Shown: positions 24,804-32,719, numbered from the stretch's first letter. The stretch is DNA of 44,270 nucleotides from Marinilabiliaceae bacterium (GCA_009777175.1 WRMI01000021.1:1-44270); one strand, 5' to 3'. The notes: a model not told the origin generated them from the sequence alone. Numbers and translations: made by a program.

Positions 24804-26087
24804 ATGAATAAAAATTGTTTTTTTTTAATAATAGTGACATTTGCTATTGTTTTCCTTTCTAGTACTTGCCAAAGGGAAGAAGAAAGTAATGTCCAAAGAA
24901 TATTTGATGATCAGGGGGTGGCTATAGCCACTCCCTTTCTTTGGAAAACAAGTCTGCATCAAAAAGAACCAACGTCAAATAGTTATATAAAAAATCAAAT
25001 TATATACAATAACAATATTGTTGTTCCTACAACCAACGGAGAGGAAAGTCGTGCACTATCTTTACTTAATACAATAGATGGTAAAATTTTATGGAGTTGG
25101 GATGACATATACAAAGATCATTTAGAATATATTGATGTTGATTATCATCATCAGTATGAAAACCTTTTTACATTTCAAATAGGAGGTAGGGGTTATTGTA
25201 TAAATTTGGAAAATGGCACAACAAAATGGCATCATAGGCGTGATAGAAGTTTTGACGTTAGAATGAATTCTATTGATAATTTATATTTTGTTATTTATGG
25301 GCCAATAGATAATAATTCGGAAAAATATCACAAAGATATAACTTCATTTATTGGAGATATTAAAACCGGAATAATTTCAGAATTTTTGACTCCAAATTTT
25401 ACTTACGAAAATCCTGATTATTGGCGTGGTGTTCAATTTATCAATCAAATTCCTAATAAAGATAATTTATTGCTTGTTTCTTATTTTGAAAATTTAGAAG
25501 ATTATGTTATTCAACCCTTCTTTGGATTATATGATAAAGACTTAGATGAATGGATTTGGGACAGAATTCTTATTACTCCTCCAAAGCATAGTAATGTAAT
25601 TGATTGGCCCCCAATAATTGAAAACAATAAGATATATGCCGTGGTAGATAATTGTGTTGTGTGCCATGATTTGGAAACAGGAACGCAAATATGGAAAAGA
25701 GAGTTTTATGGTAATTTTCTATTTTCAGGTTTTTTACTCGAAGAAGGCAAAGTCATCGCAAACTGTGAAGATACATACGCCTACGCATTAGATGCAGAAA
25801 ATGGTAATATTCTTTGGAGTGTAAAAACCGCAGGCACAAGCAGTCGCATGAGTTATCTCAACGGCGTTGTTTATATGGTTGGTGGTTCGGGTGGCGGGCG
25901 GCTTTTTGCTATTGAGGCAAGTACGGGCAAAATGTTATGGCGTATCGATGCAGGTTTACTCGGCGAGGGAGAAGGCGCAAGATTTAGAACAAATGCAGTG
26001 TATGTACTACCCGCAAAAGATGACCAACCTGCAAAAGTTATTGCACTGAGCGATATGTACGCTTATTGCTTTGAGGCGGAGAGGTAG
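24804..26087 (+). CDS. PQQ-repeat beta-propeller lipoprotein
   Basis: This 427-aa lipoprotein has a signal MNKNCFFLIIVTFAIVFLSS followed by TC (lipobox Cys) and QREEESNVQRI. The ATG at 24804 is preferred over an in-frame ATG 45 nt earlier that overlaps the hydrolase gene and precedes the signal. The body carries at least five PQQ-like blades: GKILWSWDD, GTTKWHHRRD, GTQIWKREF, GNILWSVKT and GKMLWRIDA. This is the layout of BamB/quinoprotein-like propellers, which are scaffold or binding modules; no cofactor site can be confirmed. It closes the three-gene exported operon. A truncated lipoprotein 125 nt downstream repeats its post-lipobox sequence style. Confidence 0.85.
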   Translation: MNKNCFFLIIVTFAIVFLSSTCQREEESNVQRIFDDQGVAIATPFLWKTSLHQKEPTSNSYIKNQIIYNNNIVVPTTNGEESRALSLLNTIDGKILWSWDDIYKDHLEYIDVDYHHQYENLFTFQIGGRGYCINLENGTTKWHHRRDRSFDVRMNSIDNLYFVIYGPIDNNSEKYHKDITSFIGDIKTGIISEFLTPNFTYENPDYWRGVQFINQIPNKDNLLLVSYFENLEDYVIQPFFGLYDKDLDEWIWDRILITPPKHSNVIDWPPIIENNKIYAVVDNCVVCHDLETGTQIWKREFYGNFLFSGFLLEEGKVIANCEDTYAYALDAENGNILWSVKTAGTSSRMSYLNGVVYMVGGSGGGRLFAIEASTGKMLWRIDAGLLGEGEGARFRTNAVYVLPAKDDQPAKVIALSDMYAYCFEAER

Positions 26088-26112
26088 TTAGTGGTTAGTG
26101 GTTAGTGGTTAT
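26086..26112. repeat. GGTTAGTG heptamer/octamer repeat
   Basis: Three to four tandem units of the type GTTAGTG begin at the stop codon of the propeller gene. This is another short degenerate repeat family in an intergenic position. Confidence 0.65.
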
Positions 26113-26212
26113 GAACTTTGTGAACTTTTTTTAACAGAAAATTTGTTTTATTTATTTTTATTAAAAAAATAGTATTATTTTTGTGTATTATTTTATAATT
26201 AAAAACCAATAG

Positions 26213-26350
26213 ATGAAAACGAGAGTTTTGAACATAATAGTTTTGACAGTTCTTTTACTTTCTGGTGCTTGTAAAAAGGAAGAAGATAGAAATATCCAAA
26301 GAGTTGACGATCATTATCTTGGCATTATGTTTTTAAAGATGGTAAATTAA
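26213..26350 (+). pseudogene. Truncated lipoprotein, 45 aa
   Basis: An ATG at 26213 opens a 45-codon frame: MKTRVLNIIVLTVLLLSGAC gives a complete signal peptide and lipobox, then KKEEDRNIQRVDDHYLGI and an early stop. The mature start resembles that of the upstream propeller lipoprotein (QREEESNVQRIFDDQGV). I read it as the remaining 5' end of a paralogue whose body is lost. A -7-like box TATTTTTG at 26176-26183 precedes it. It could instead be a genuine short lipoprotein. Confidence 0.55.
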
Positions 26351-26421
26351 TACTTAAAGGATATAGTGATTGTGAGTGTAAATAGGAGACATAACGGCTT
26401 TTAAATGAGAAGGTTTTTTAT

Positions 26422-27081
26422 TTGATTTTTAGCGATTTAGATATTTGTTTGTTTTATAACTCCCTTTTTCTCAACCTTAATGCAATAAAAAATAACCCCT
26501 CTTCGTTATCATACGAAAATAATGAACATCCAATTTTTGATAAAATGTACGGAAGTGCTAACAATATTGCCCACTACAGCAGCAGATTCTTACCCGAAGA
26601 TGTTGAACGAGGAATGATGTCTATCCTTGCAGATGACCTAGAATTAAGCTACTTTGGCAACCAATTAGATAAAGTTGTAGATAAATCTACATATAAAAGT
26701 ACAAGCACAGACGAGTACTTTTTTACAAAATGGAGTATAACTTCATCACCTCGATATGGTTATAACCAAAACGGTGCAATGATAAAAGATGACAACAAAG
26801 GAATGACAGTAGAATATAATACTCTTAACCTACCCAGAAAGGTAAAAATAAACAATACAGTAGTTTTAAGTGGTAGCACACTGTATGATTACTCGGCTGA
26901 TGGTATAAAAAGAAGAGGAACACACCAATGGTTAGTACCATCGGTTTATCAACCCGAAGTATCAATAGATACAACCGCAATTTTTGACCATCCATACCTT
27001 AATGAAAGAGGCGATGACGATCTTTTACCATCTAATAAAGGCTTTACTAATGGTTCATATATAACAAAAAAATTTTTTTAA
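26422..27081 (+). pseudogene. RHS/YD-repeat protein fragment
   Basis: This open stretch encodes part of an RHS-type protein: LELSYFGNQLDKVVDKS, RYGYNQNGAMIKDDNKGMTV, EYNTLNLPRKVKINN and LYDYSADGIKRR. This is the usual YD-repeat segment that precedes the RHS core. Both ends are missing. The first ~20 codons (MIFSDLDICLFYNSLF) do not look like a proper start, there is no signal peptide, and the RHS-associated core and toxin tip are absent. I read it as a remnant of a large cell-surface or polymorphic-toxin gene, stranded between lipoprotein genes. Confidence 0.75.
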
Positions 27082-27114
27082 TTATGTTACATATGTTACA
27101 TTAAAAATATCGAT

Positions 27115-27294
27115 ATGAAAAACATATTATTAACATCAATAATAGCTTGTCTTATGATAGGCTGCGATTCAAATACAAAACCACGAATAAGAAAAGATGT
27201 CAATTATCCAGATGTGATTTCGCCGATGTATTTTATAGAAACCTTTGAAATAGATGATCCTCGGGTCTTTATGGAATCATTCGTGGTATCGTAA
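27115..27294 (+). CDS. Small lipoprotein, 59 aa
   Basis: The ATG at 27115 starts a 59-codon frame with a strong lipoprotein signal, MKNILLTSIIACLMIGC, then DSNTKPRIRKDVNYPDVISP and an acidic ending. No family is recognised. It may be an intact small lipoprotein or the truncated 5' end of a longer one. It sits just after the RHS fragment, the position in which immunity lipoproteins of RHS toxins are often found, but this role is inference. Confidence 0.5.
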   Translation: MKNILLTSIIACLMIGCDSNTKPRIRKDVNYPDVISPMYFIETFEIDDPRVFMESFVVS

Positions 27295-27394
27295 ATTGAG
27301 ACTTAATTGTAAAAAGAAAAAATAATTTTTTTGATTTAGTTCAAAAATAGCGGTCTTTTCTTAAAATAGGTATATAAGTCGGCAAAAAAATCGT

Positions 27395-28141
27395 TCATTT
27401 TTTATTACAAAAGATTCTACAAAAAAACATTCTTGGATATCCATAAAACAATGCAAAGAAACATAATATTGTGTTTAATAAACTTATTCTTAAAAAATCT
27501 TTTTTGGGTCGGAAATGCGAAACTCGTTCTTCTTTCGGAGGATAAAATACATTTATGGGAACAGTTACAATTGAAATTCCTTTCCACGCACAACGTACTA
27601 AAAGTTCTAATTCTGTTTCGTAACGTGAAGTAAATAGTCGCATTTTATAAATTTTTTTAATTGGATAAAGTCTAAAACCCGATTGTGTATCCGAAATATT
27701 TTGCGCAGTCTGTAACCTGAACCAAAAATTTGAAAATTTATTGGCAAAAATACTTCCCTTTGGTATGTTAGGATTATTAAATGAACGCGCTCCAATAATT
27801 AACCTATTAGGTTGATTTTTAATAGCTTCGAAAAATTTAATCATATCACCTGCGTTGTGCTGTCCATCGGCATCAATTGTTAATGCATACTCAAAGTCCA
27901 TTTTATTAGCGACTTTAAAACCTTGAGTCAATGCAAAACCTTTTCCTCTGTTCTTTTTATATGAAATCAAAGTGATTTTGTTCCCAAAATTCAAAGCTAC
28001 ATTTTCAGTTCTGTCTGTCGAGCCATCATTGATAACAATAACATTTAGACAATTTTTCAAAACAGATTCAATCACTGCTGCGAGTGAATTTTCATTGTTA
28101 TATGCAGGAATAATTACACAAAATTTAGAATTAATTTTCAT
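27395..28141 (-). CDS. Family 2 glycosyltransferase, polyprenyl-phosphate type
   Basis: This 248-aa GT2 enzyme resembles dolichyl-phosphate mannose synthase/polyprenyl-phosphate glycosyltransferases. It has FCVIIPAYNNENSLAAVIES, VINDGSTDRTENVA, the metal-binding TIDADGQHNAGDMIKF (DxD), NISDTQSGFRLYP and a hydrophobic C-terminus (residues ~222-240). The ATG at 28141 (MKINSKFCVIIP) is preferred; a GTG at 28162 would add seven residues. The enzyme probably loads a sugar on a lipid carrier at the inner membrane. It is monocistronic and has no evident link to its neighbours. Confidence 0.87.
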   Translation of the reverse strand: MKINSKFCVIIPAYNNENSLAAVIESVLKNCLNVIVINDGSTDRTENVALNFGNKITLISYKKNRGKGFALTQGFKVANKMDFEYALTIDADGQHNAGDMIKFFEAIKNQPNRLIIGARSFNNPNIPKGSIFANKFSNFWFRLQTAQNISDTQSGFRLYPIKKIYKMRLFTSRYETELELLVRCAWKGISIVTVPINVFYPPKEERVSHFRPKKDFLRISLLNTILCFFALFYGYPRMFFCRIFCNKK

Positions 28142-28377
28142 TTGTTTTATTTTTTTAGTCACGAATTACAATATTTATATTTAGCCACGAATTTGTTTGT
28201 TATTGAACGTTTTGAAATAGTTATTGAGTTTAACGAAATATTGAATTTATTGAAATACACTAATTATCACGAATTGTTGCAGGCTAAAGCCCGCTGGGGA
28301 TTCGCGGATTTGACGGATTAGAGGGATTTTCACGGATTTGTTATCGAATATATTGAAATACACTAATTCTTTTTCTA
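28142..28377. other. Gene-free stretch with dispersed repeat phrases
   Basis: No gene is visible. The 18-bp word TATTGAAATACACTAATT occurs twice (28248-28265 and 28351-28368). An imperfect palindrome GCAGGCTAAAGCCCGC lies at 28279-28294. CACGAATT, GCGGATTTGACGGATT and CACGGATTTG phrases form another degenerate repeat family. It leads straight into the octamer array. Confidence 0.6.
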
Positions 28378-28809
28378 ATTCACACATTCACACATTCACT
28401 CATTCACACATTCACACATTCACTTATTCACTCATTCACTTATTTACACATTCACTTATATACACGTTCACTCATTCACTCATTCACACATTCACTTATA
28501 TACACGTTCACACATTCACACATTCACACATTCACTCATTTACTCATTTACTCATTCACTCATTCACACATTCACTCATTTACTCATTCACACATTCACT
28601 CATTTACTCATTTACACATTCACTTATTCACTTATTCACTTATTCACTCATTCACTCATTTACACATTCACTTATTCACTCATTCACTCATTTACTCATT
28701 TACACATTCACTCATTTACTCATTTACTCATTCACACATTCACTCATTTACTCATTCACACATTCACTCATTTACTCATTTACTCGTTCACTCATTTACA
28801 CATTCACTC
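28378..28809. repeat. 54-unit octanucleotide tandem array, consensus ATTYACWY
   Basis: Octamers starting at 28378 stay in perfect 8-bp phase to 28809 (432 bp, 54 units) with no insertion or deletion that I can find. Units are mainly ATTCACAC, ATTCACTC, ATTCACTT, ATTTACAC and ATTTACTC, with rare ATATACAC and GTTCACTC. Variation is concentrated at positions 4, 7 and 8. The array forms a long open frame on the plus strand only because the octamer lacks stop codons; I do not call a gene. Its right end supplies the stop codon of the SpoIID-domain gene. Confidence 0.93.
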
Positions 28810-30096
28810 ATTAATTGCAATCTCTGCGTCCGAATAATAATGTCGCAATATTTCCTTATATTTATATCCTTTGTTTCCCATAACTGCCGCACCAATTTGG
28901 CATAAACCCACCCCGTGTCCCCATCCTGCACCATAAAGAGTAAATATATCATCTTTTATTTCAACATAAAAGGCAGAACTATAGAGGTGCGATTTTGAGA
29001 GTATCTTTCTTATTTCTAATTCTTTACCAATAAGTATACTTTTTTTAGTTCCGATGATTTTCAATTTACTAATTCTGCCCGAAACTCCTCGTTCCATTGG
29101 AATAAGGTCTATTATTGTTCCAAAGTCAATTCCCGAACGTTGTGAAATCAATTGGGACAGTTCTTTTCTCGAAAAAGTCACTTTCCAGCGATAAAAATCT
29201 ATAGTCTCTTGGTCATAATTATTTAAAACTTGCGATAATACAGACTTTTTGTTTGTATTGCAAAAGGCTTCGGGGCAATCTTTTATCCATTTTATTGCTT
29301 CATTTTCTTTTGTTAAATCGGGAAACGTATCACAATTATTTTGGTTATTTATCACAATATCTCTGATACTTTTCAGGTATGGTTTCTTTGTGTTACTCCA
29401 ACAATATTGAAACTCTTCGGAAATTCCACCGCAACATTTGGAATATCTGGTATCGCAAATTTGATTTTCAAAGATAAGCACTTCACCTTTTGTTTCTTCA
29501 ACGGCTCTATTAACCTGCTCAAAATTTTGGAATGAGCGACTTATACCCTGATAACGCTGACAATGGTCATCTGCGCAAATATCAAAAATTGTATGTTCTT
29601 TGTGGTCGTACCATCGAATACGTTCGGTTTCAGTTTCTATAAAAATGTTTTCGCTGTCGATTTGTTTGTTTTTATTGATTTGTGCCAAAAGCCAACTCCG
29701 TGAAATTACAGCATGTGCCTTCAATAGTTCTAATGATGCCATAGAACTCATTTCAGAGGATATGACACTTTTAAGGTAATCTTCTGTATTTATGATATTT
29801 ATTGCAATAATATTTTCGTTGTCGACAATAAAGTTCAAGCTTCCCTGAAAACGCTGATCTTCTTTTCGTTCCCAATGAAAACCAATACCAATCACAACAT
29901 CTTTTATTGTAAAAGAAGATTTATTATCAATGGGGGTGAAAGATAAATTATCGTACAAATTATTGTTCCATAAAATTTTTCCAAATTTTAGCACAACAAA
30001 ATGCTCTCCGGTGATAATGATATCGGAGAACTTCCCTTGCAGAACAAAATTTATTTTGGGAGCGGATAAAATTCCAACTTTAACGGACTGTTCCAA
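28804..30096 (-). CDS. SpoIID/LytB-domain protein
   Basis: This 430-aa protein contains a SpoIID-type domain: YLKSVISSEMSSMASLELLK, HAVISRSWLLAQI, CDTRYSKCCGG and a C-terminal FTLYGAGWGHGVGLCQIGA. SpoIID domains act on peptidoglycan, cleaving denuded glycan strands or stimulating amidases. No signal peptide is evident at the ATG of 30096 (MEQSVKVGILSAPKINFVLQ), so the route of export is unclear. It is the last gene of the unit xerC/D-type recombinase - hpf - SpoIID, 9 nt after hpf. Its last codons and its TGA stop lie inside the first octamer of the repeat array, so the natural 3' end of this gene may have been altered by the array. Confidence 0.85.
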   Translation of the reverse strand: MEQSVKVGILSAPKINFVLQGKFSDIIITGEHFVVLKFGKILWNNNLYDNLSFTPIDNKSSFTIKDVVIGIGFHWERKEDQRFQGSLNFIVDNENIIAINIINTEDYLKSVISSEMSSMASLELLKAHAVISRSWLLAQINKNKQIDSENIFIETETERIRWYDHKEHTIFDICADDHCQRYQGISRSFQNFEQVNRAVEETKGEVLIFENQICDTRYSKCCGGISEEFQYCWSNTKKPYLKSIRDIVINNQNNCDTFPDLTKENEAIKWIKDCPEAFCNTNKKSVLSQVLNNYDQETIDFYRWKVTFSRKELSQLISQRSGIDFGTIIDLIPMERGVSGRISKLKIIGTKKSILIGKELEIRKILSKSHLYSSAFYVEIKDDIFTLYGAGWGHGVGLCQIGAAVMGNKGYKYKEILRHYYSDAEIAINE

Positions 30097-30105
30097 GAGT
30101 TTAAA

Positions 30106-30405
30106 TCATTTGGATTTAACCTTCTCTTTTCTTTTAACCAATTGTTTGCGTAACGCTTCACAAGCCAAATCGACCGCTTCTTCGAATGTTTTGTTCTGTT
30201 TTTTGGCAAAAAGATTATTGCCGCGTATTTCCAAAGTGATTTCGGCAATTTTGTTTTCTAATGTTTCAGACTTGTCTAATTTAAGTATTACTTCAGCACT
30301 TAAAATACCGTCATAATATTTGTCAATTTTTCCGACTTTTTGACGAATAAACTGTTCTAATTTTTCCGAAGCATCGAAATGAACAGATTGAATTTTTATG
30401 TTCAT
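30106..30405 (-). CDS. hpf: Ribosome hibernation promoting factor (HPF/RaiA)
   Basis: A 99-aa short-form HPF/YfiA-type protein binds the 30S subunit in slow growth and blocks the mRNA/tRNA channel. It starts MNIKIQSVHFDASEKLEQFI and has KVGKIDKYYDGI and EITLEIRGNNLFAKKQNKTFEEAVDLACEAL, in line with the family fold. There is no C-terminal dimerisation domain. It lies 17 nt after the recombinase gene. From recalled knowledge, xerC-hpf normally precedes the tRNA/tuf cluster in Bacteroidota; here that cluster is about 26 kb away. Confidence 0.92.
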   Translation of the reverse strand: MNIKIQSVHFDASEKLEQFIRQKVGKIDKYYDGILSAEVILKLDKSETLENKIAEITLEIRGNNLFAKKQNKTFEEAVDLACEALRKQLVKRKEKVKSK

Positions 30406-30422
30406 GATTTATCCTCCTGTAT

Positions 30423-31307
30423 TTATGCTCTTGGATGAGCTTGTTTATATATGGTTTTTAATTTTTCAAAACTATTGGACGTATATATTTGTGTTGCGTT
30501 CAAATTAGCGTGTCCTAAAAGTTCTTTGATTGCATTAATGTCTGCACCTCTGTTGAGCAAAGTAGTTGCAAAAGTATGTCGCAAAACGTGAGGGCTTTTT
30601 TTAGTAACGGTGGTTACCTTTTTTAAAGATGAATTTACAATTCGATAAACTAATTTATTATATATTTTATCACCTTTCTTTGTCAGTAACAACCAATTAG
30701 AAATGTTATCCTCAAAAGTTTCGTTTTTTTTGTTTAAATAGGTTTTCAGAATGCGAACCGCTTCGGTAGTTAGAGGGATAATGCGTTCTTTGTTGCCTTT
30801 TCCCAGAACTTTTACAATTTTTTCATGTATATCAATATCTGAATTTTTCAATCCTGTCATCTCAGACAACCTCATTCCTGTTCCATAAAAAAGTTCGAGT
30901 ATAAATTGGTCTCTAACGCTTTCAAAATCATTAGGTTGCTCCTCGTCATCTAATAACGTTTCCATTTCATTTTCTTTTACAAAAGTCGGCAACCTTTTTG
31001 GAATTTTTGGAAGATTAACAAAAAGGGCAGGATTAACCGAGCATATTTCTGAAATTTGTAAAAATTTGTAGAACTTACGCAAGGTAGAGACTTTTCGATG
31101 AATTGAGCGCGGTAATGTTTTATTTTCGTGTAAATCAATTATCCAAGAACGAACTATTTTGGAAGTAACTTCGATTGGATCTGAAATATTTTTTTCGCTT
31201 AAGAATGCAAAAAATTGTTGCAAATCTCCCTCGTATGCTAAAATTGTATTTGGTGAATATCGTTTCTCGGAACTTAAATATATCAAAAAATTTTCGCTAT
31301 AATTCAT
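30423..31307 (-). CDS. XerC/XerD-type tyrosine recombinase
   Basis: This 294-aa recombinase has the expected size for chromosome-dimer resolution enzymes. The N-terminal SAM-like DNA-binding domain (residues 1-85) is followed by the catalytic domain. The catalytic residues are visible: Arg in YGTGMRLSEMTGL, Lys in VLGKGNKERIIPL, His-x-x-Arg in SPHVLRHTFATTLL, His in LGHANLNAT and Tyr in QIYTSNS. The ATG at 31307 (MNYSENFLIYLSSEKRYSPN) is preferred over an upstream in-frame start that adds 17 hydrophobic residues. XerC and XerD cannot be told apart here. Its pairing with hpf supports a housekeeping role rather than an integrase of a mobile element. Confidence 0.9.
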   Translation of the reverse strand: MNYSENFLIYLSSEKRYSPNTILAYEGDLQQFFAFLSEKNISDPIEVTSKIVRSWIIDLHENKTLPRSIHRKVSTLRKFYKFLQISEICSVNPALFVNLPKIPKRLPTFVKENEMETLLDDEEQPNDFESVRDQFILELFYGTGMRLSEMTGLKNSDIDIHEKIVKVLGKGNKERIIPLTTEAVRILKTYLNKKNETFEDNISNWLLLTKKGDKIYNKLVYRIVNSSLKKVTTVTKKSPHVLRHTFATTLLNRGADINAIKELLGHANLNATQIYTSNSFEKLKTIYKQAHPRA

Positions 31308-31329
31308 ATCAAAAATCAAATTTATTTTG

Positions 31330-31358
31330 CAAAAATAATACAAAAAAATTAAAAACAA
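31330..31358 (-). promoter_or_regulatory. Promoter of the recombinase-hpf unit
   Basis: On the minus strand a TATTTTTG -7 box (31337 to 31330) lies 18 nt downstream of a TTG (31358 to 31356). It is about 23 nt before the recombinase ATG. Confidence 0.5.
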
Positions 31359-31392
31359 GATATTTTAAAAAAAATTTTAAAAAAAATAACGT

Positions 31393-31532
31393 CCTGACTT
31401 CGTCAATGCGACACATAAATAATGTAAAATCGGCATTTTAAGCCAATTTTACGACTTTTTGCAACTCCCCGACTTTGTATGTTATTGATATTCAGCATAT
31501 TATAAAAATTTTTTAAAAGTGTCGAAGTCAGG
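31393..31532. repeat. 140-bp inverted-repeat element with nested hairpin
   Basis: The ends CCTGACTTCG (31393-31402) and CGAAGTCAGG (31523-31532) are perfect 10-bp inverted repeats. The inner flank adds GCGACAC (left) and GTGTCG (right). A second, nested hairpin GTAAAATCGGC-ATTTTAA-GCCAATTTTAC (31424-31452) has 10 of 11 pairs. No gene is inside. It looks like a small non-autonomous mobile element (MITE-like) or a structured RNA gene. Confidence 0.6.
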
Positions 31533-31627
31533 AATATATGCAAATAAAAGAAAAAATATTTTTTGCAAAAGATACAATAATATAAAAACAATTACGTTCG
31601 AGTGGTAAAAAAATTTTTAAAGAAAAC

Positions 31628-31693
31628 GTATGAAAATGGCTTTTAACATGTTTGTAATCTGCGGGTCGGGGGTTAGAATCTCTTTATCTGCTT
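31628..31693 (+). pseudogene. Degenerate tRNA-like sequence (Thr TGT-like)
   Basis: The stretch from about 31645 reads ACATG, then a loop TTTGTAA, then GGGTCGGGGGTTAGAATC and TATCTGCT. This is the order of an anticodon arm with TGT, a variable loop, a T arm (TTAGAAT in place of TTCGAAT) and a 3' acceptor strand. The anticodon stem pairs only partly and the 5' half is shortened. I read it as a decayed tRNA or the 3' footprint of one; coincidence is possible. Confidence 0.3.
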
Positions 31694-31706
31694 TTAAACC
31701 CCGGAA

Positions 31707-32321
31707 ATGCTAATCAAAATTTATCCCGACAACCCTAACCCTCGAGAAATCCGAAAAGTTGCAGAAATATTACGAACGGGCGGATTAGTTGTATTTCCGA
31801 CAGATACGGTTTACGGATTAGGGTGCGACATTAACAATGGTAAAGCAGTCGACAAAGTTGCTCAAATTAAAGGACTTAACCTCAAAAAAAGTCATCTTTC
31901 TATTATTTGTCACGACCTAAGCAATTTGTCTGATTACACCAAACCTTTAGAAAATAATATTTTTAAATTGTTGAAAAAAAACCTTCCTGGACCATTTACT
32001 TTCATACTTCCTGCAAATAATAACGTACCCAAGATTTTTAAAAACAATAAAAAAACAATAGGGCTTAGAATTCCTGATAACTCGATTATTACTGAAATAG
32101 TAAGAGAATTAGGAAATCCCATATTAAGTACCTCAATAAAGGACGAGGACGAAATTTTGGAATATATGACCGACCCCGAACTTATTAAAGAAAAATTTGA
32201 AGATTTGATTGATATTGTTATTGACGGCGGATATGGCGGAAACGAGCCATCTACAATTGTTGATTGTTCATCAGGTATTTTTGAAATTGTTAGACAAGGA
32301 AAAGGAATCCTTGAAGAGTAA
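31707..32321 (+). CDS. YciO/TsaC-family protein (threonylcarbamoyl-AMP synthase fold)
   Basis: This 204-aa protein belongs to the Sua5/YciO/YrdC family. The N-terminus MLIKIYPDNPNPREIRKVAE, followed by LVVFPTDTVYGLGCDI, KKSHLSIICHDLSNLSDYT, PGPFTFILPA, KKTIGLRIPDN and GNPILSTSI, is closest in my memory to E. coli YciO. TsaC proper makes threonylcarbamoyl-AMP for the universal tRNA t6A37 modification. YciO has the same fold with a weaker or distinct role. The C-terminal PSTIVDCSSG and VRQGKG strands are intact. The ATG at 31707 lies about 14 nt after a tRNA-like relic. Confidence 0.88.
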   Translation: MLIKIYPDNPNPREIRKVAEILRTGGLVVFPTDTVYGLGCDINNGKAVDKVAQIKGLNLKKSHLSIICHDLSNLSDYTKPLENNIFKLLKKNLPGPFTFILPANNNVPKIFKNNKKTIGLRIPDNSIITEIVRELGNPILSTSIKDEDEILEYMTDPELIKEKFEDLIDIVIDGGYGGNEPSTIVDCSSGIFEIVRQGKGILEE

Positions 32322-32394
32322 AATTATCCTGCGATTCAAATATTTTTCAAATAATTTCGTTATAATTAAAAAAAGTAAGTAAATTAAATTTTTT

Positions 32395-32456
32395 TTTGTT
32401 TTTTAAATTTTAATTTTTTTTTTACCTTTGCATTTAATTTGACAACGAAAGTTGTC
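32395..32456 (+). promoter_or_regulatory. Promoter and 5' hairpin of the toxin-antitoxin relic
   Basis: A TACCTTTG -7 box (32423-32430) has a TTTG 24 nt upstream (32395-32398). A perfect hairpin GACAAC-GAAA-GTTGTC (32441-32456) begins about 10 nt after the box, so it would form the very 5' end of the transcript with a GNRA tetraloop. This could stabilise the mRNA or be an operator. Confidence 0.55.
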
Positions 32457-32494
32457 GGATTTAATAAGTACTAATTGGAAAATTAAGAAACATT

Positions 32495-32719
32495 ATGGCT
32501 TCAATAGTATTAAACTACGACAATTATAATATTCAAGCGCTAACAGCGTTGAATAATATACTAACGTTAGGTTTATTTAAAATGCAAACAATCAATAAAA
32601 TAGAAACAAACGATTCTATTGAAAAGATAAACGAGAGATTTTTTTATTCTGTAAGCGAAAATGTTTTGGCAAAAGATTGGTTGAACAAAGAAGAAGATGA
32701 AACATGGAAAAATTTGTAA
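32495..32719 (+). CDS. Putative antitoxin of a type II toxin-antitoxin pair
   Basis: This 74-aa protein starts MASIVLNYDNYNIQALTALN and ends in an acidic, Trp-containing tail, FYSVSENVLAKDWLNKEEDE plus TWKNL. I do not recognise a named family with certainty, but length, acidic C-terminus and gene order fit an antitoxin whose C-terminal tail binds the toxin. Its last 16 nt overlap a PemK/MazF-like frame, the classic overlap of such modules. The partner is truncated, so this may be an orphan antitoxin kept after loss of the toxin. Confidence 0.6.
   Translation: MASIVLNYDNYNIQALTALNNILTLGLFKMQTINKIETNDSIEKINERFFYSVSENVLAKDWLNKEEDETWKNL

Noticed and set aside
28338-28814. A 158-codon open frame with HSFTHLLIY-type repeats across the octamer array
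   Set aside because: The frame is open only because the octamer unit has no stop codon in this phase. The product is a pure repeat with no start signal or family; it is a by-product of the array.
30423-31307. The tyrosine recombinase as integrase of a mobile island
   Set aside because: It has XerC/D size and is coupled to hpf, which marks it as the housekeeping recombinase; no attachment repeats flank it convincingly.
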